Source: Paragonimus skrjabini miyazakii
Taxonomy: Eukaryota; Platyhelminthes; Trematoda; Plagiorchiida; Troglotrematidae
Direction of reading: 5' to 3'
Assembly: GCA_014338405.1 (NCBI GenBank)
Contig: JTDE01000266.1
Coordinates: 189,475-253,474, forward strand
Length of the DNA stretch: 64,000 nucleotides
The translations under genes were made by a program, and so were the position numbers. The notes under the pieces were generated by a model, which worked only from the letters and a program-made list of their open reading frames with translations, was not told where the DNA came from and did no database searches. The stretch's first letter is position 1. The number at the start of each line of letters is the position of its first letter. Shown piece after piece: positions 38,601 through 51,149 of this stretch.

Positions 38601-41600
38601 TTTTAGTGGGTTAATCAGAAGGCAGTACAGGTAGTTGAATAAGTAGTTGGGTCACTTTCAACAAATAGAAATTTTCTTACATTAATAATCCTTCATTTGG
38701 GTGCTTGATGGGCGAAGCGATCACTAGAAAGCACTGAAGAGGCGTGACCCCAAAAGCCATGCAACCGAGTAGGTGCGATTTCACCCTGATCTCTGACATT
38801 GAGCCGAACCTCAACTACAGACTTTGCTTAATATGTTGTTGCCTACACGTGTGTAATTGTTTATGTCCGTTCGGTCCTATCTAGACCGCTCTTGCTGTCC
38901 CCACGCCTCCAGTGACTAGCCAACCTACCGACACATCTGTCTTGTGCACCTCCGTGCTTCTGTATCATCATCTGAAATTCAAGCTCCATCATTCCCTCCG
39001 CCATTTTAGTATATGCATGTTGACTGACCGTGTTCTGATTCAGTTATGTGTATGATGAATCGTCAACCTATGTGCTTGCAGCTAGAAATCAACTATAATC
39101 TGCTGACCAAGTTTTGAATTAGTGACATAATCGCACAAATTGATGTTAATTTAAAATATGTGATGATTATCCTGTGTGGTTGATGAATAGTAGGATACCA
39201 GAAGTTTTCACCAAAACCGGCTGCCAACGTTGAAACCTTCATCACAGGTTTAGTACAACTAGCACGATTTGAAGAAAATTTTTAGAACGACGTAAGCCCG
39301 TGTAGGCTTTGCTATTAGAATGGTACCAGTAAAAGCGCAAGGCAAACCCAGCGATATCCCTTGGTAAATGTAACGGAACACCGTTTAAAATGTTGATCTT
39401 CAATGGGCATTTTAAATAAAAATGTACAAACTATTAGCACTCTGAATAATTAGAACGTAAAAGTACATCAGCTTATCGTTTTCTGAGCCAGGAACAAACT
39501 GCGTAACCTAACAGAACGTTATCTTGTACAGATTTGCTATCTAGGACCATCGGGCAGGTTGCTTACCATTACCCGTGTACCGCTTGTATCCATTTTGTGC
39601 TTATCGCTGCTCATCCAATTCGGTTCCGAAATGCCGAGTACGGATAGAATACGGGGACTTTTTACCTCAACGATAAAAACTCTTGAACTGTCTAGTCTCG
39701 TGAGACATTTATCAGTTCGTTTCGGTTCAATTTCCGCGTGTATTTCATGTGAATATGCAGAACTAAGAACTGTTGATGAAACCTACTTCCTGAGTTGAAA
39801 ACTTATCTACAAAACTTCTAATGGAGTTGTGAAGTATCCAGAAGTAAACAGAATCTACTGGACTATTTGTTATTTTATAACAAAGGCAGGAAAAATTAAA
39901 GGTGTAAAAAAATATGCAACATTCTGCACGTTTGCCAACAAGTCTATACTGAGTACAGCATTAACGACGTCAAACTAGTTATTTCCTGGGAGAAAAGGAT
40001 TGACGACACGTAATGATTGATAGTTCAGGTTAGTAAGAGGTTGTACAACTGATGATATGAGGCTAGAACTTTATAAAGAACTTCTGAAGGCGGTACCATC
40101 AACAGTATATGTTTATTGGTTGGACTTCACCGAAAGTACACACAACCGGTTTTCCGTTTGCTTTCAGTGATCAGGTGCCAGACAAACTGCGGCTACATAT
40201 CCTACTAAACGGAAGACAAATGCTACAGTGTATGGAAACTGGTTCATTTGCGGGTTAGTTTTGCGACTTATCCCACACCCAACTGAGTTCGCAGATCAGC
40301 GCTGGTGTTGAGGACACTAATGTAATCTAGAAGTTTAAAGAAAACTAAGGTTCTATACTGTTCCTGTTAGTGCTGTCACAACCAGCTCTGAGCTACGATC
40401 CCCATCGATTCTGAAATAAACAACATAACTAACTGACCAATGAGTTATCTACAAACATGAGAATCATTTCCAGTGCAATCTTCGCCAATATTTTCAAAGT
40501 CACCGCCTTTCCACAATTGATTTAAGCACATATAGTGGTCAACCTTGTCATATAAACCTGTCAACACTGAATACACTTACATATGTATATATATATACAT
40601 ATTTGAAAGACATCGACAGTTTAACTTTTGTCTTTTGACGAAGCCAATATTATTCGATTGCCTGGTCGTAATTGTTTTGTCCAACAGCGGTTAGTCGAGG
40701 ACTTCAGTCTACATTCTGAATCCCTAATTTGACATAATGTATGATGTACATAACTTGATTGTTTTTCGTTATGAGATTAAATGAAATGTTAACATATCGC
40801 AATGTCTTCTTTCCGGTCTAATAATGCGTAACGTGCGGTCAAAACTAGTTAACGGGAACGAGTTGAATTTGGTGAGGGTCCAAAAGCAAGGAGGACAGTC
40901 GCGTTTGGCGACCTTGCCAAGATGAAAGAGGTGCCATAAAACAATTGTCGTGAAAACAAATTGTCAGGTTAAAAGAGATTTGTATCAGGAGAAAACGTGT
41001 CCAGATAAAATTAAGTTGAAGAAAGACGGGAAGTTCTAAGTAAATGCTCGGAGGGCCCACAGACACTTTATGTCCCCTAGCAACATGAACACAATTCAGC
41101 TTGTAAACAGTCTAGAGCACCGGGGAAGGTGCTCGGAGAAGAGGAGAGTTGTGTGACGGGCGGTTGAAATCATCAAGTGCGCATTTGTTCAATTTGAATT
41201 GCGTAACAGGGTGTGCTGAGGTATTGTTAACGCCGTTTTAGTTCTCGTTCGTGTAAGTCGTGTGCATGGCCTACTGGGCCTTTGACTCATGTACGTTTGT
41301 GTTGTTTCCTTTTATAGGATTGTTGCTGGAAACCCTACTTCAGAGTAGTTGATACGCATGTGTTACGGGCATTCCGAGTAAAGACGGCCGGTTTGTATGT
41401 TACAAATGATGCCGGAGCGTTCAGTAATTACGCGGCACATTAATTCCGAATACTTTTCTAAATCATATTAGTAGCAAGTTGCATGCAAGCTGTTTCTTAA
41501 TGAACTCACTAGTCGGAAACATACCAGGCCTCTTCCCCCCGGTTACTCAGTGTATTGAACACATTTTATGAAGCTCACTGCAATTATGAACAGTTATTAT

Positions 41601-44600
41601 ATCTTCACTTGAGAAATGTTCGGCAAATTGATTTTGGCGGCTAAGCAACTGTGACAGAATTTTAATTGGGATTATTTAGCTGTGCCCATTTTGAAATTAT
41701 TGATGTGATAAACATCACGATTGTTCAAAGAAAAACTGGTCAGAATTCATAGAGTGGACTTTAAAGAAATATATATTAGTAATGAGATTTGAAGAGGGTG
41801 AACCTTGCGTTCCGTACCCCACTCAAAAATGTCCTGCAGACTTTTCTACCTGAATATGAAATCTACCGCCAATTGTCATTGATTTTCAGTGTACGGTTTC
41901 GTGGTATATTGTACCCTTTATCAATTTTGAAGATCACTGACATCGATTTAATTACATCAGCCGTTATCAACTGAAAAAATCTCATGAGCTCCACAAGCTC
42001 CTCGTTCATGATGTATATCACTGATTATTTGTAACGCTACAAACCAACAGTTTAATAATTGGGATGTTGTAGCATTTTAAATAAGTGATTCTATACGGTT
42101 TTCAACACTTCCGTCAACTGCAGTCCTCAGGGGGGGTATTTTTCAGCTAGTTTTTTGGCATTTTTCTAAAGAGAAAGGTTATATCATTCGTTGGTTTTTC
42201 TCTTTCTTGCTCTCATGTAACTGCAAAATTGTCTCGGGTTTTTATTATCTGTATAGCATTATTGCATAAAACAATCTGTGTTGTTTCCAGGCAAAAACTG
42301 CGTTGGGTAAAGTTCATAGGATTTACCATTTTCAACAAGGTTTTGATTGCATACACACGAAGAAGAATATTTTATCATAAATCGAGCGACTAATTTTCGA
42401 TGAAAAGTTTGAATTGCTGGTCAAAACGGATATGGGAACAATCCTAGCGGTCTATTACTATCTCACCTTGTGCACATGAATGTATTTTGCTAATCTTTTG
42501 TCAGAGCAGAGAAAATCGTTTAAAATTAATAAGACGTATAGGTAGTAGTGCGTTTATGATTGTTTCATGCTACACCGCACAGTGTACGACCTACGTTTAT
42601 GAGTAAGCTAAAGATAGACTTCTGGTACTTAGACCGTTACCAGTCTTGACTGACATTCTTTACTACTTTGAGAAAAACTTCTGCTTGATTTACTTTAATT
42701 CTTCTTATCTCAATTGCCAGTTTCATCAGTTAGTAAAACAATTAACTTTCCAACCTTGTCTGTGTTTCAGGCAACAGGTATATTGTCCAAGTGGACGCAT
42801 ACATTGTGATCTGTCTTAAAATTCGTTTACGGTTTTTGTAAATTTGAGAAGAATGATTCACTAAAAGACCGACTCATCTAAGACAACAAGCTTGTCATCG
42901 GTACCTTTTAACACCTTGCTATGCTGCTTAGTGTAAAGTTAGTTTTCTTGGTCGGCCAGTCATCAAGCTGTAGAACAAGTTAGTGAACCCGCTGTGTGTG
43001 CATTAATTACATAGGTTTGAACACAGTGGGTGATGTGTAGAAACAACGGTAGAACAAATGGACAATTTGAAACACTTGGTCCCCTTCAGAAATTTGAAAA
43101 TAGCAATGCGAAGAAGGCCACAACCATTTTGTTCGTTTATTCTCCCCCTCCACTAGGCTCATATATATGTTCCTGTGTATTGCTGTTTGGTACTGAAGAG
43201 ACAGTACGAAATGCTAGCATCTACCTATGTCTATCTTGTTACTGCTGTGTTCAAATTGACACTTAAAAATGTGGAATATCAAGATATTTTGTCTTTCAGA
43301 ACAAAGTGTTTATTAAAATGAGGGGTTTGCGAATTGTAGTAGCTATAGCTGAGCAATATGGTGTAGCGAAAAGGCGTCCAATAAAACACAACTCTTATTG
43401 TCCAACACGCTAGTTACCAGGCCACACGCACGCTCGCGATTTTGAATCACAACTCCAGTCCACAACACCCCCCTGTTTGTGCTCACATGTTGTGTGCACT
43501 TCTGCCCGGTTTATATGTGTGATCGGCGTCTTCTATAGGTGGATTTTCCACCTTTCATTTTTCGCCAGTTGGTTCGATTTAATTGAGCGATGGCTCGTCC
43601 GGTAGTTCGTGTTGTCCTCCATCTGTCCACCGTGGGCTTTGACCGTACTCCACGACCGTGTCGAGATACTCCTGCGAGTGTTGGAATAATCGCGATTCGG
43701 ATGTGGTCGTCCATTCTACTTTGTTTGCCATGTCTCTCCCGTTGAACCGATTCAGTCAAGCGATGACTCTTTCCATTGCCCCTGTTTTCCGCCATCCGAT
43801 CGTTGAAGATTTGTGGGCGTGCCTCCTTCCTGCGTTAATGTATTCTGTTGCGTGTTTGAATACTCGCACCTCTGGCTTGACAATCCACCACAATATAAGA
43901 TGGATTTCTGACTGACATAAATTTAATTAAAACGAAAATTGCCTGCGATCCCCAAATGGCTCTTTGCAGAGCGATCTGACTCCACGTTCGTTTTACTAAG
44001 CTCTGCCTGAGGATAACGAAAGAATACATCATTTCTACATAGATTGTCGTCCTATTTAGCTAAACTTATAAACTTCATTTCAGCCCAAATTGCGATATCA
44101 AAGCCATCTGTTCTTCTTATTCGACTCAATCCACTCGAAAATGAATGGTCGTTGTTCACAGAGGAGTGTGCGTAACCAGACAAAATGAGAATAGGTTGAT
44201 GTTATTTTATCGCTGGTTTGAACGTTATTACCCCACAGTTGGCCAAGTGAGCCTTACTACGATGCTGCGTACAGAAATGTGAAGTCGTTTGATTGGGACA
44301 TATGCACAGCAAATGAACATAAGGTGTTGAGGGATTGAGGATGCTCGCAAGAGTAACTGATGGTATGTTGCATGTAAGTGCATGCTTACCTCTAGTCAGA
44401 GTTGCGTGGTTCAGTGAGATAAATATAAAAGCGCATTTGGAGGAATAACATAAGCCACACCCTCCTTTAACAACAGTTTAAAGCTTTCACTAAAACAATG
44501 ACCAACATATAACGTGTTTTCCAAGCCTTCTGAAAAGAACAGCGGAAAATGGGAACAAGAATGCGTACTTCAAACTAAGTTGGTGTTAAAGTAACCCGAC

Positions 44601-46200
44601 TGTAATAGAATTTAGATGATAATATTCTTCTTTTTTCTTTGATAACAAACTGACTACATTTTCAAAATGTTTTCTGATCGAACCATATGCGTTACGAAAG
44701 CGCCCTTCACCACGTATATTTTATAATTCTCCGGACAACATGTTTCCTGCGCCGCATAAAATCTGTTGAGTATAATAGTGTATCAAAAAAATAATATATC
44801 ACAAACTTTCGGGCTTCCAGTAAACAGCGGGTTCCGTGATTAGAGTGTGAAAATGGTCACTAAGATGGATTTCTGGATAACGGTGTACTTGCATATTCTG
44901 AATAATGTAAAACTACGTCTGACACCTTAAATATTTGATCTAGAAACGCGAGCCAACTTCAATGTTTCTGTATCACTCAATGTTGTCTTTGCGTTTATCA
45001 TCGAACCAAGAATCACCTGGTGTTGCAATCTACACGAATCGTTTACAGAACGTCACACAAGACTTAAACCGGTACTTGAAACGCGTACAAATTAAACGTT
45101 TTTGCTAGACTACGGTTCGAAATACAAAACAAGGATGCCTTGAAAGAATGGTTTATTGGTACAAATGCATGACTCATTAAACACAAGGTGGAATACTGTC
45201 ATTAACAGAAGACAAAGTAGCTGGCTTCACACACAAATGTGATGCAGCTTCTGCTTGTAATGCGCCTGTTGTGAACAATTTGAGGTCAGCGGAACACTGG
45301 TCAACACGGTTTTCTCGTGACAGCGTTACCAGACTTCAACTCCTGGCCTTGGCACTACTGACCAATTGACAAAAGCGAAACAGAATGAAAATGAATTTTT
45401 CAAGACGTTTGGCTAAACTGTTCGTGAGAACGTACGTGCTGCGGACAACCGTAACCGCTATCAATTTCATGACAACCGAACCCCTTACTGAATTTAGAAA
45501 ATGGAGTAATTAACGTATTTGCTTACGTAATCAGGCACTGTACACAGAATCCCTAGCAAACAGAGATGGATGAACATTCCCACTATCACCGCAGTTAACC
45601 TTACTTCGATCAACCGATATATGTGAAAAAAGTCAACTGGTACCGGTCAACTCATCATGGGGTATTGCACGTTATTTCTGGTCGTGGTTCTCCCTCCTTA
45701 AGCCTCAACTTTTGACAGAGTTAAGGGTTTTCTGCTCAGTAGCATGATCATCCTAGACAATACTAGCATAATACAAAAATTATGAATCATTCTTGTAACC
45801 CTTTATACCATAAAAAGGAAAACAACTGTGGCAATAGACCATTTCTCTTCGTTAAACGACGGAATAGTTAGTTGGATATGCATTCTGATGAGGATATTCC
45901 AAACAATTATTTAATCCACGACGTCGAACAATTAGTTTATTCTGGTTTGTATCAGCTTTTTAATAGAAGTAAGCAACTGTTAGGCAACTGTTAAACACTA
46001 TAAACTCACATGAGAACCAGTTGTTACACGATAGTTGAGAAGAGACCCAAATGCAAAAAGATCTGGACCTAACCTGGATTAAAACAAGCTACAGCCACGA
46101 TAGCTCTGAGGTTGTCTACTTGCAAACAAGCAGACACATTACGACAAACTAAACACTTATCATTCTATACTGTAATACCTATTGTTGAGTTGTGTATGTG
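35700..46200. other. No convincing gene in this stretch
   Basis: I found no exon chain here. A 12-nt exon-like cassette on the minus strand at 37495-37506 (acceptor TTGTAATAG, donor GTAAGT, phase-1 V-S-L-S-G) could extend the upstream MEG. The interval 35660-36700 may be the 5' part of the PLE but carries no motif I recognise. A GC-richer patch at 43400-44450 has overlapping frames on both strands with no family resemblance. An A-T repeat with a palindrome lies near 40580-40605. Confidence 0.4.
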
Positions 46201-46280
46201 TTTCATGCAATTTTCTGCCAAACTATTCGGAGAATATTTTACTTTGCCTTATAAATGATGTTAATCAGCTTGTTACAATA

Positions 46281-46501
46281 ATGCCGCGTTCATTTTCGAT
46301 ACTTCGAATTATGCGTCGCTTTTTGCCAGACTGCGAATGCTACAGTTTTTTAGAAGACCATTCTGAAGGTAAAAATCATGCGACGGCTGGTCTTATACAC
46401 ATTCTTCAGCTGCATTCATGCAATTAGCCTGCCAGAAACAGTTTCAGTTCCAGAAGAAAAGAGACCACTCAATTTTGCTCCTCATTGTAATTTACAGTTA
46501 A
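46281..46501 (+). CDS. Possible small two-exon gene
   Basis: An ATG at 46281 opens 88 bases ending at a donor GTAAAA (46369). A 41-base intron ends in CATTCTTCAG (46409), and the second exon 46410-46501 continues in phase 1 to TAA, giving 59 residues. Introns of about 40 bases are common in schistosomes. The product would be basic, with three Cys and a short hydrophobic tail (I-L-L-L-I-V-I-Y-S). Without splicing, the same DNA offers other short frames, one of which starts at 46378 with a signal-peptide-like sequence. I do not recognise the product, and it may be chance. Confidence 0.25.
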
Positions 46502-47068
46502 CCCAAAAGCTGCAGATTTGCAGAGTAAGATGTTCTGACCAGCATATTTCAAATTGTTCTTGAGTAAGTTCTCAAAGTATTTACAAGTTGGTTCCAACAT
46601 AATCTGGAGGGGAAAATAATGATGAGATGGACGATAGGAAAGTATCTTGGATTACTTCTAACTTTCGTCAATCTTGTTTGAAATGAAATATTTGTTTGAA
46701 ATGAAGTGTAATTTAGCTGAGCAATTTATCTTATGGCTGATGCCTATTTTGTATACGAATCTTGATGTCTTCATTTCTACATGTCCTCCGAATCCTTGTT
46801 AGGTGTCTTATGGTAAGCTGAAATCGTCTGGACGATCCATTAAACAACAAATGGATGAGTAACGGTTGACTCATTTATTACTAAGCATGCGTCACCAAAG
46901 TTTGCAACTGTTAATTCATACTGAATAGTCCGAAAGTAAGGTTCACTTTCTATGTGTTCTTTCAGGATTTTTAAACATCATGTCTTCGTAACATAACCTC
47001 TGACTAATGACATCAATGAATCACCTATTGTCGGAAACAAGCAGGTCATTGGCGCCCTCGGAAAACAA

Positions 47069-47076
47069 TATAAAAA
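47069..47076 (+). promoter_or_regulatory. TATA box of the plus-strand micro-exon gene
   Basis: TATAAAAA lies 57 bases before the ATG of the signal-peptide exon. A start site about 30 bases downstream would fall near the CA at 47099-47100, giving a short 5' leader of roughly 26 bases. Position and sequence are inference. Confidence 0.55.
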
Positions 47077-47125
47077 CAGCATATGTGTTAGCATCTTTCA
47101 GAAAAGGAAAAGCTTCACTATCAGA

Positions 47126-47177
47126 ATGCAAACTTACTGCGCATTAACGGTTATCATCTTTCTGCTAGCTTTCTCTG
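47126..47177 (+). CDS. MEG exon 1, start and signal-peptide core
   Basis: ATG opens M-Q-T-Y-C-A-L-T-V-I-I-F-L-L-A-F-S, a typical hydrophobic signal core, and the exon ends in one base of the next codon at the donor GTATGC. It follows a TATA box and a short leader. The context before ATG (TCAGA) is acceptable. Confidence 0.85.
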
Positions 47178-50100
47178 GTATGCAAGCTAGATATATGTTG
47201 TAATTGGATATCGTCAATTTCTTTTGTTTTGATTCTCAGAATAGTTTACAGTTACGCCTTAATTTTCTCATCTTATGTTTCTTAAAAGACGTTTGGAACA
47301 TTTTTTAATTGTCATTTCTTCATCTAGCCTATGATAAATGCATTACTCATAACGTATATTTTCCTTGTTTGTTTCAGTCATTTGCAAGTCGGATGTTGCC
47401 AAACGTAAGTCAAGTACCATAGAAGTGACAAACATTCCCTAGTGAAATTAATAAACTTCAATCGATAATCGACGAATCAATACTCATCTATAATTTATTG
47501 CATGTGAATAACGGCAAAGAAAATGAAGCATTTTTCTGCATTTTTTCATTGGTTCGATACATTTATGAACAACCCTTCATCAACCTGAAAAGTTAGATAT
47601 AGCACAGTATTGCTGGCACTTCAAGTCCCCATATATAATTATTAATAAAGTAACGATGTTTAAGGACACAACATAATTTGTAATAACAATTTCCTGTTTC
47701 CTCTTATACGTTAAAGGATTCAATTTGGGAAGTTTGGGTGATTTAGGTGAGCATGACGGTCTTGTTAGATATTTTTCTAGTTGTCTAAACAGCAATCATC
47801 TAAGGTGCATTGAATAGATTCTATTCACTCATTCTGGTGGCTTAAGGTAATTAGCTTATTTCATGCCCTTCATTAGATAAATTAACTGCAAATTCAGTGT
47901 TTTTTTTTAAACATCAGACTCCCGGTATTTGGAACAGTTATCGGGAATAAACAATAAGCCCAATTAAATAGAGTGACTGATACTTATATTTCGCGAATCA
48001 TCTGTTTTTGCCTAGGCTCTATCCTTTCCAGATTTTTGTAAAAGACCACCAAAAAACATGTACTTCGAAAGAATTTGTCAATCAAAATTCGAAATACTGA
48101 TACTACGTTTCATTTTATAAACTTCGCGACACGTAAAATTCTAAGGAACACAAATAGTCCTCTGTTTCCACAGTAATTTTCGTTTTACATGTGCTCAAAT
48201 TTAATTGTCTTTCAGCTGGTGGATTGACCGGATCAGGCAATGGTCAGTTGAATCAAATGCAATGGACCATCTAGCTCTCATTCTGCTCATGGCATTCTGT
48301 CTTTAGCCTATCGTTTGCACAATTCTTGTCCAAAGAATTGAAAAGCGTAAATCGTCCTTGAATTTGGCATGTATGTTGTTTGGTTAGCTATGGGGATTTT
48401 GCATTTAACAAATGAACATTGGAGCTGCCTGACTGAAAAATACTACTTATAAATGTAAACATCATACACAACATGTTTTTATCAAAACAAGACGGTTTGA
48501 CATCAAAAACCGTTGTCTGTCTACGAATAAAACTACATTACAGCGGCACCTTTTACAAAATACAGTACAAAGTTTTTACCTGCTTGATACCTGGCTAATC
48601 CTATGACGGCAGAAGTTTAACCTTAACGGTTGAACAGATTCTCTGATATCGATAAGAAGAAAAGTCAAAAATGAATTTCCATCTCACCAGAGTATAATGG
48701 CGGAACGTTTTTAAACAACCATATTGGTGACATGTTCAACAACTCAGGCAATACCTATCGATATCCAGCAACACAAAATCGACTACTTTTATAACACAAT
48801 ACATTCATCATTTCATTAGAGATATCGGGAAGCGAGAGTCATCCGATTCAGTTTCTTGTTTATATTCCAGGCATCCAGGTAAACAGTTTATAAAGTATGA
48901 CTGCTAATCGTATTCAACATCAAGAAGGTTATTTTTGTTGTAATTCAATTACCTTGGCTGGGAAGTAGCACCACTTAACAAGGCGGAGGTAAGAAAGCCA
49001 GAACGACAGTTTGCGGTCGATCTAAATTTAATCGATCATTTGCAATTTTGGTGCTAACTGTTCAAAATTTGAAATGAAGGTCTCATCCACTACTAACTAT
49101 AGTAATTAAAAGAAGCTTTCTTTTTTCATTTTAGACATGTATATTAGTCTGTAAACCATTTCGAATTTGTTAATAGATTGTTGTTGAGGTTGATGTTTTT
49201 TCCTTCCTACTGATAGTGAGAACGATCTGTGAATTAAATTCAAGTTGAAATGAAAATCCTTGTTTAACGAGTGCTTTTGTCTCCATTATGACTTATCTAA
49301 CTTCCCTGAATTAGGTAATCGTAAGCCGAACGTTCAAAAATACTGGTTTGAACAGTCTTTTTCAAGAAATACAATTTTGCGGATTTTTAACCTTAGAGAG
49401 GGCTTAATTACAACAAGCCTAGAATTCTAACGGATTTGAACGATAGAATATGACAGTATTCCGAGAACAGGTTACCCGTCTACCAGCTGAGCTTTGAATC
49501 TATACCATGGTGCTCGGAACTTTTACATTTGTCCTAATTGTACAATTCAACCCACTGTCTCGTGGCATTTAGGAAAGGAACGGTGACTCAAGCTCATTGT
49601 GAAAGACTGACTCCAGCAAATTCAAGTATGACAAATTCTGATGAGGTTAGTACACTACAGGCTTAGTCAACAGAGTACACAGGGCACACGGAAGATAGGT
49701 TGATGATTGAGTCCAAATATGAATGTTCATAGCACCTGGCGCAAATTCTTAGCCGAACTCCTGAGGTGAATGTCACAATCAGGTGTGGTGATCCTGTTGC
49801 TAATTTCAGGCCTTGCCGAATACAAAACATTCCCTCATTGTTTATCATTTAAACCAAAACTGGCTTTTGAAGGATCTTTTGGATTTCTTTTCTCTGCTCT
49901 TTTGTAGACAAGTTTGGCCTAGATGACATACAATGTATGAGTAAGTAATCAATGAATATCAAACCATTTCCAAATCGTAGAGAAGCTTAGATTCTACGCT
50001 TATAGCACACCATAACTTGCATTCATCTCTGAGGATACTCAGTTTATAAATTCAAACGTAAACATGCGACTAATCAAAGTATTTATCAATATTGAATTTG

Positions 50101-51139
50101 AAATTGCCACTGTTTAAATTCTGGAATAGACTTTTAGAACTGTATTCTCTGTGCTATCACTACATGTCCAAAGTCATTGCTAGAATCCAGCAGGAGATAT
50201 AATAACCGCAAGATCCATTTTAATACAATAACTATTTTCTTTTATTTACGTACCAGACAACAAAATCTTACATGTTTACCGATAGGTTAAATAACTTGAC
50301 AATTATTGGGTCTTGTAGTTCACACCACAAGTAGTCACTGAGGACCGACAGACAACGTTCTTAGTTCTGTACTTGTTTTTTAGCAAAAATCGGTAATCTG
50401 TTTAAGAAAAATAAAGGTAGGTTGCTTGGTGATTAAATTGTTTTCAAAAAAAAATTTCCTCCATCTTTTCCCGAAAACATTTTTTCTTCCTGAAGAAAAT
50501 AATTGCCAATGAATAAACTGTAACTGATCATAAAAAATGTACCATTTTGATCAGAATACGGTTATCTTTTAATCGACACCATTTCAAATAATATATGTGG
50601 ATTGTTCAAACAGACAAGTTTTCAGCAAACGAACAATCATCCATAAGTGAGTTTATATTATTAGACTCGATGCAGAGATTCTATCGTGTGTGGATAAACG
50701 AAAACATTGAAAAGGAATAGACTTTACAGTCATGGTAAATATGAACATGACCATATATATCTATTGTGTGCACCATTAGGGGCAGTTATTTCACAAGAAA
50801 TCAGCATATTCCTTGCAAATAGTAACATCAACTACGTCCGGTAACGATTTTCATAACAGCCTTAAATTACTTCTTCATGGGAAAAGACTCATTTAAAAAC
50901 AAAATGAGACAGCTTTTTTCGCTTTTGTATGTACAGATGGACTCTTGGGTAAACTGAAAAAATTAACAGGTCAGCTTTTTACTTCAGAATACATGTTTAT
51001 TCGGTTTGCGATAAAATTCCTTCCAAACATCTGGATGTTAAAAGTTACATGAACAAGACTCTATTTTTAGCACCAGGAAAGGTTAACGATATTTTATGGA
51101 ACTTTTCATTCTTCTTTTCAGGTTGAACTTTTCAGTTAA
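47126..51139 (+). CDS. Micro-exon gene encoding a small secreted protein
   Basis: This is a plus-strand gene of about 4 kb assembled from exons at 47126-47177 (52 nt), 47378-47404 (27), 47717-47746 (30), 48216-48242 (27), 49908-49940 (33), 50384-50416 (33), 50937-50969 (33) and a short 3' end at 51071-51139. Every internal exon has AG/GT borders, is a multiple of three and enters and leaves in phase 1, with no stop when joined. The protein is about 75-90 residues: a signal peptide split over exons 1 and 2, a Gly- and Leu-rich middle (A-G-G-L-T-G-S-G-N), a segment with one Cys, and a basic, Leu-rich tail (I-G-N-L-F-K-K-N-K, then G-L-L-G-K-L-K-K-L) that could form amphipathic helices. This is the MEG pattern known from schistosomes, whose products are secreted from oesophageal glands or at the host interface. 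I cannot assign a numbered MEG family. Some optional exons may be missing, especially in the 1.7-kb intron. Confidence 0.85.
47378..47404 (+). CDS. MEG exon 2, 27 nt
   Basis: The acceptor is CCTTGTTTGTTTCAG and the donor GTAAGT. In phase 1 it reads V-I-C-K-S-D-V-A-K. It finishes the signal peptide. Cleavage near C-K-S is plausible. Confidence 0.85.
47717..47746 (+). CDS. MEG exon 3, 30 nt
   Basis: The acceptor is TTAAAG after a CCTGTTTCCTC tract, and the donor is GTGAGC. In phase 1 it reads R-F-N-L-G-S-L-G-D-L. Confidence 0.75.
   Translation, partial: DSIWEVWVI
48216..48242 (+). CDS. MEG exon 4, 27 nt
   Basis: The acceptor is TTGTCTTTCAG and the donor GTCAGT. In phase 1 it reads A-G-G-L-T-G-S-G-N, the Gly-rich middle of the protein. 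Confidence 0.75.
49908..49940 (+). CDS. MEG exon 5, 33 nt
   Basis: The acceptor is CTCTGCTCTTTTGTAG and the donor is a perfect GTAAGT. In phase 1 it reads D-K-F-G-L-D-D-I-Q-C-M and carries the only Cys outside the signal peptide. Confidence 0.85.
50384..50416 (+). CDS. MEG exon 6, 33 nt
   Basis: The acceptor is TTGTTTTTTAG and the donor GTAGGT. In phase 1 it reads T-K-I-G-N-L-F-K-K-N-K, the start of the basic tail. It resembles exon 7 in length and in the pattern G-x-L-x-K-K. Confidence 0.8.
50937..50969 (+). CDS. MEG exon 7, 33 nt
   Basis: The acceptor is GCTTTTGTATGTACAG and the donor GTCAGC. In phase 1 it reads D-G-L-L-G-K-L-K-K-L-T, an amphipathic basic segment. Confidence 0.8.
51071..51139 (+). 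CDS. MEG 3' end, three possible C-termini
   Basis: The acceptor CTATTTTTAG precedes 51071. Read through, the frame ends at TGA 51124-51126 and adds a hydrophobic tail (N-F-S-F-F-F-S-G). If 51071-51081 is an 11-nt exon followed by a 40-base intron ending TTCTTTTCAG (51121), the frame ends at TAA 51137-51139 and adds A-P-G-K-V-E-L-F-S. If exon 7 joins 51122 directly, it ends at once in Gly-stop. All three fit the phase. Confidence 0.55.
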   Translation, partial: HQERLTIFYGTFHSSFQVELFS

Positions 51140-51143
51140 GTTG

Positions 51144-51149
51144 AATAAA
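51144..51149 (+). terminator. Poly(A) signal of the plus-strand MEG
   Basis: AATAAA lies directly after the possible stop codons. An A-rich stretch about 20 bases on (near 51168-51177) would fit cleavage there. The gene would end about 370 bases before the stop codon of the convergent minus-strand frame. Confidence 0.6.

Noticed and set aside
43511..43915. Overlapping frames of 94 and 85 codons on opposite strands in a GC-richer patch
   Set aside because: Neither has a domain, start context or splice support I can recognise. Open frames on both strands are expected in GC-richer DNA.
47918..47924. 7-nt cassette after a T-rich acceptor in the plus-strand MEG
   Set aside because: It breaks phase 1 and puts the following exon in another frame. 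It could be used in rare transcripts, but the sequence gives no support.
48871..48878. 8-nt exon-like cassette (TATATTCCAG, GCATCCAG, GTAAAC) in the plus-strand MEG
   Set aside because: It would shift the phase-1 frame shared by all other exons, and no partner exon restores it. A 35-nt cassette at 48692-48726 was set aside for the same reason.
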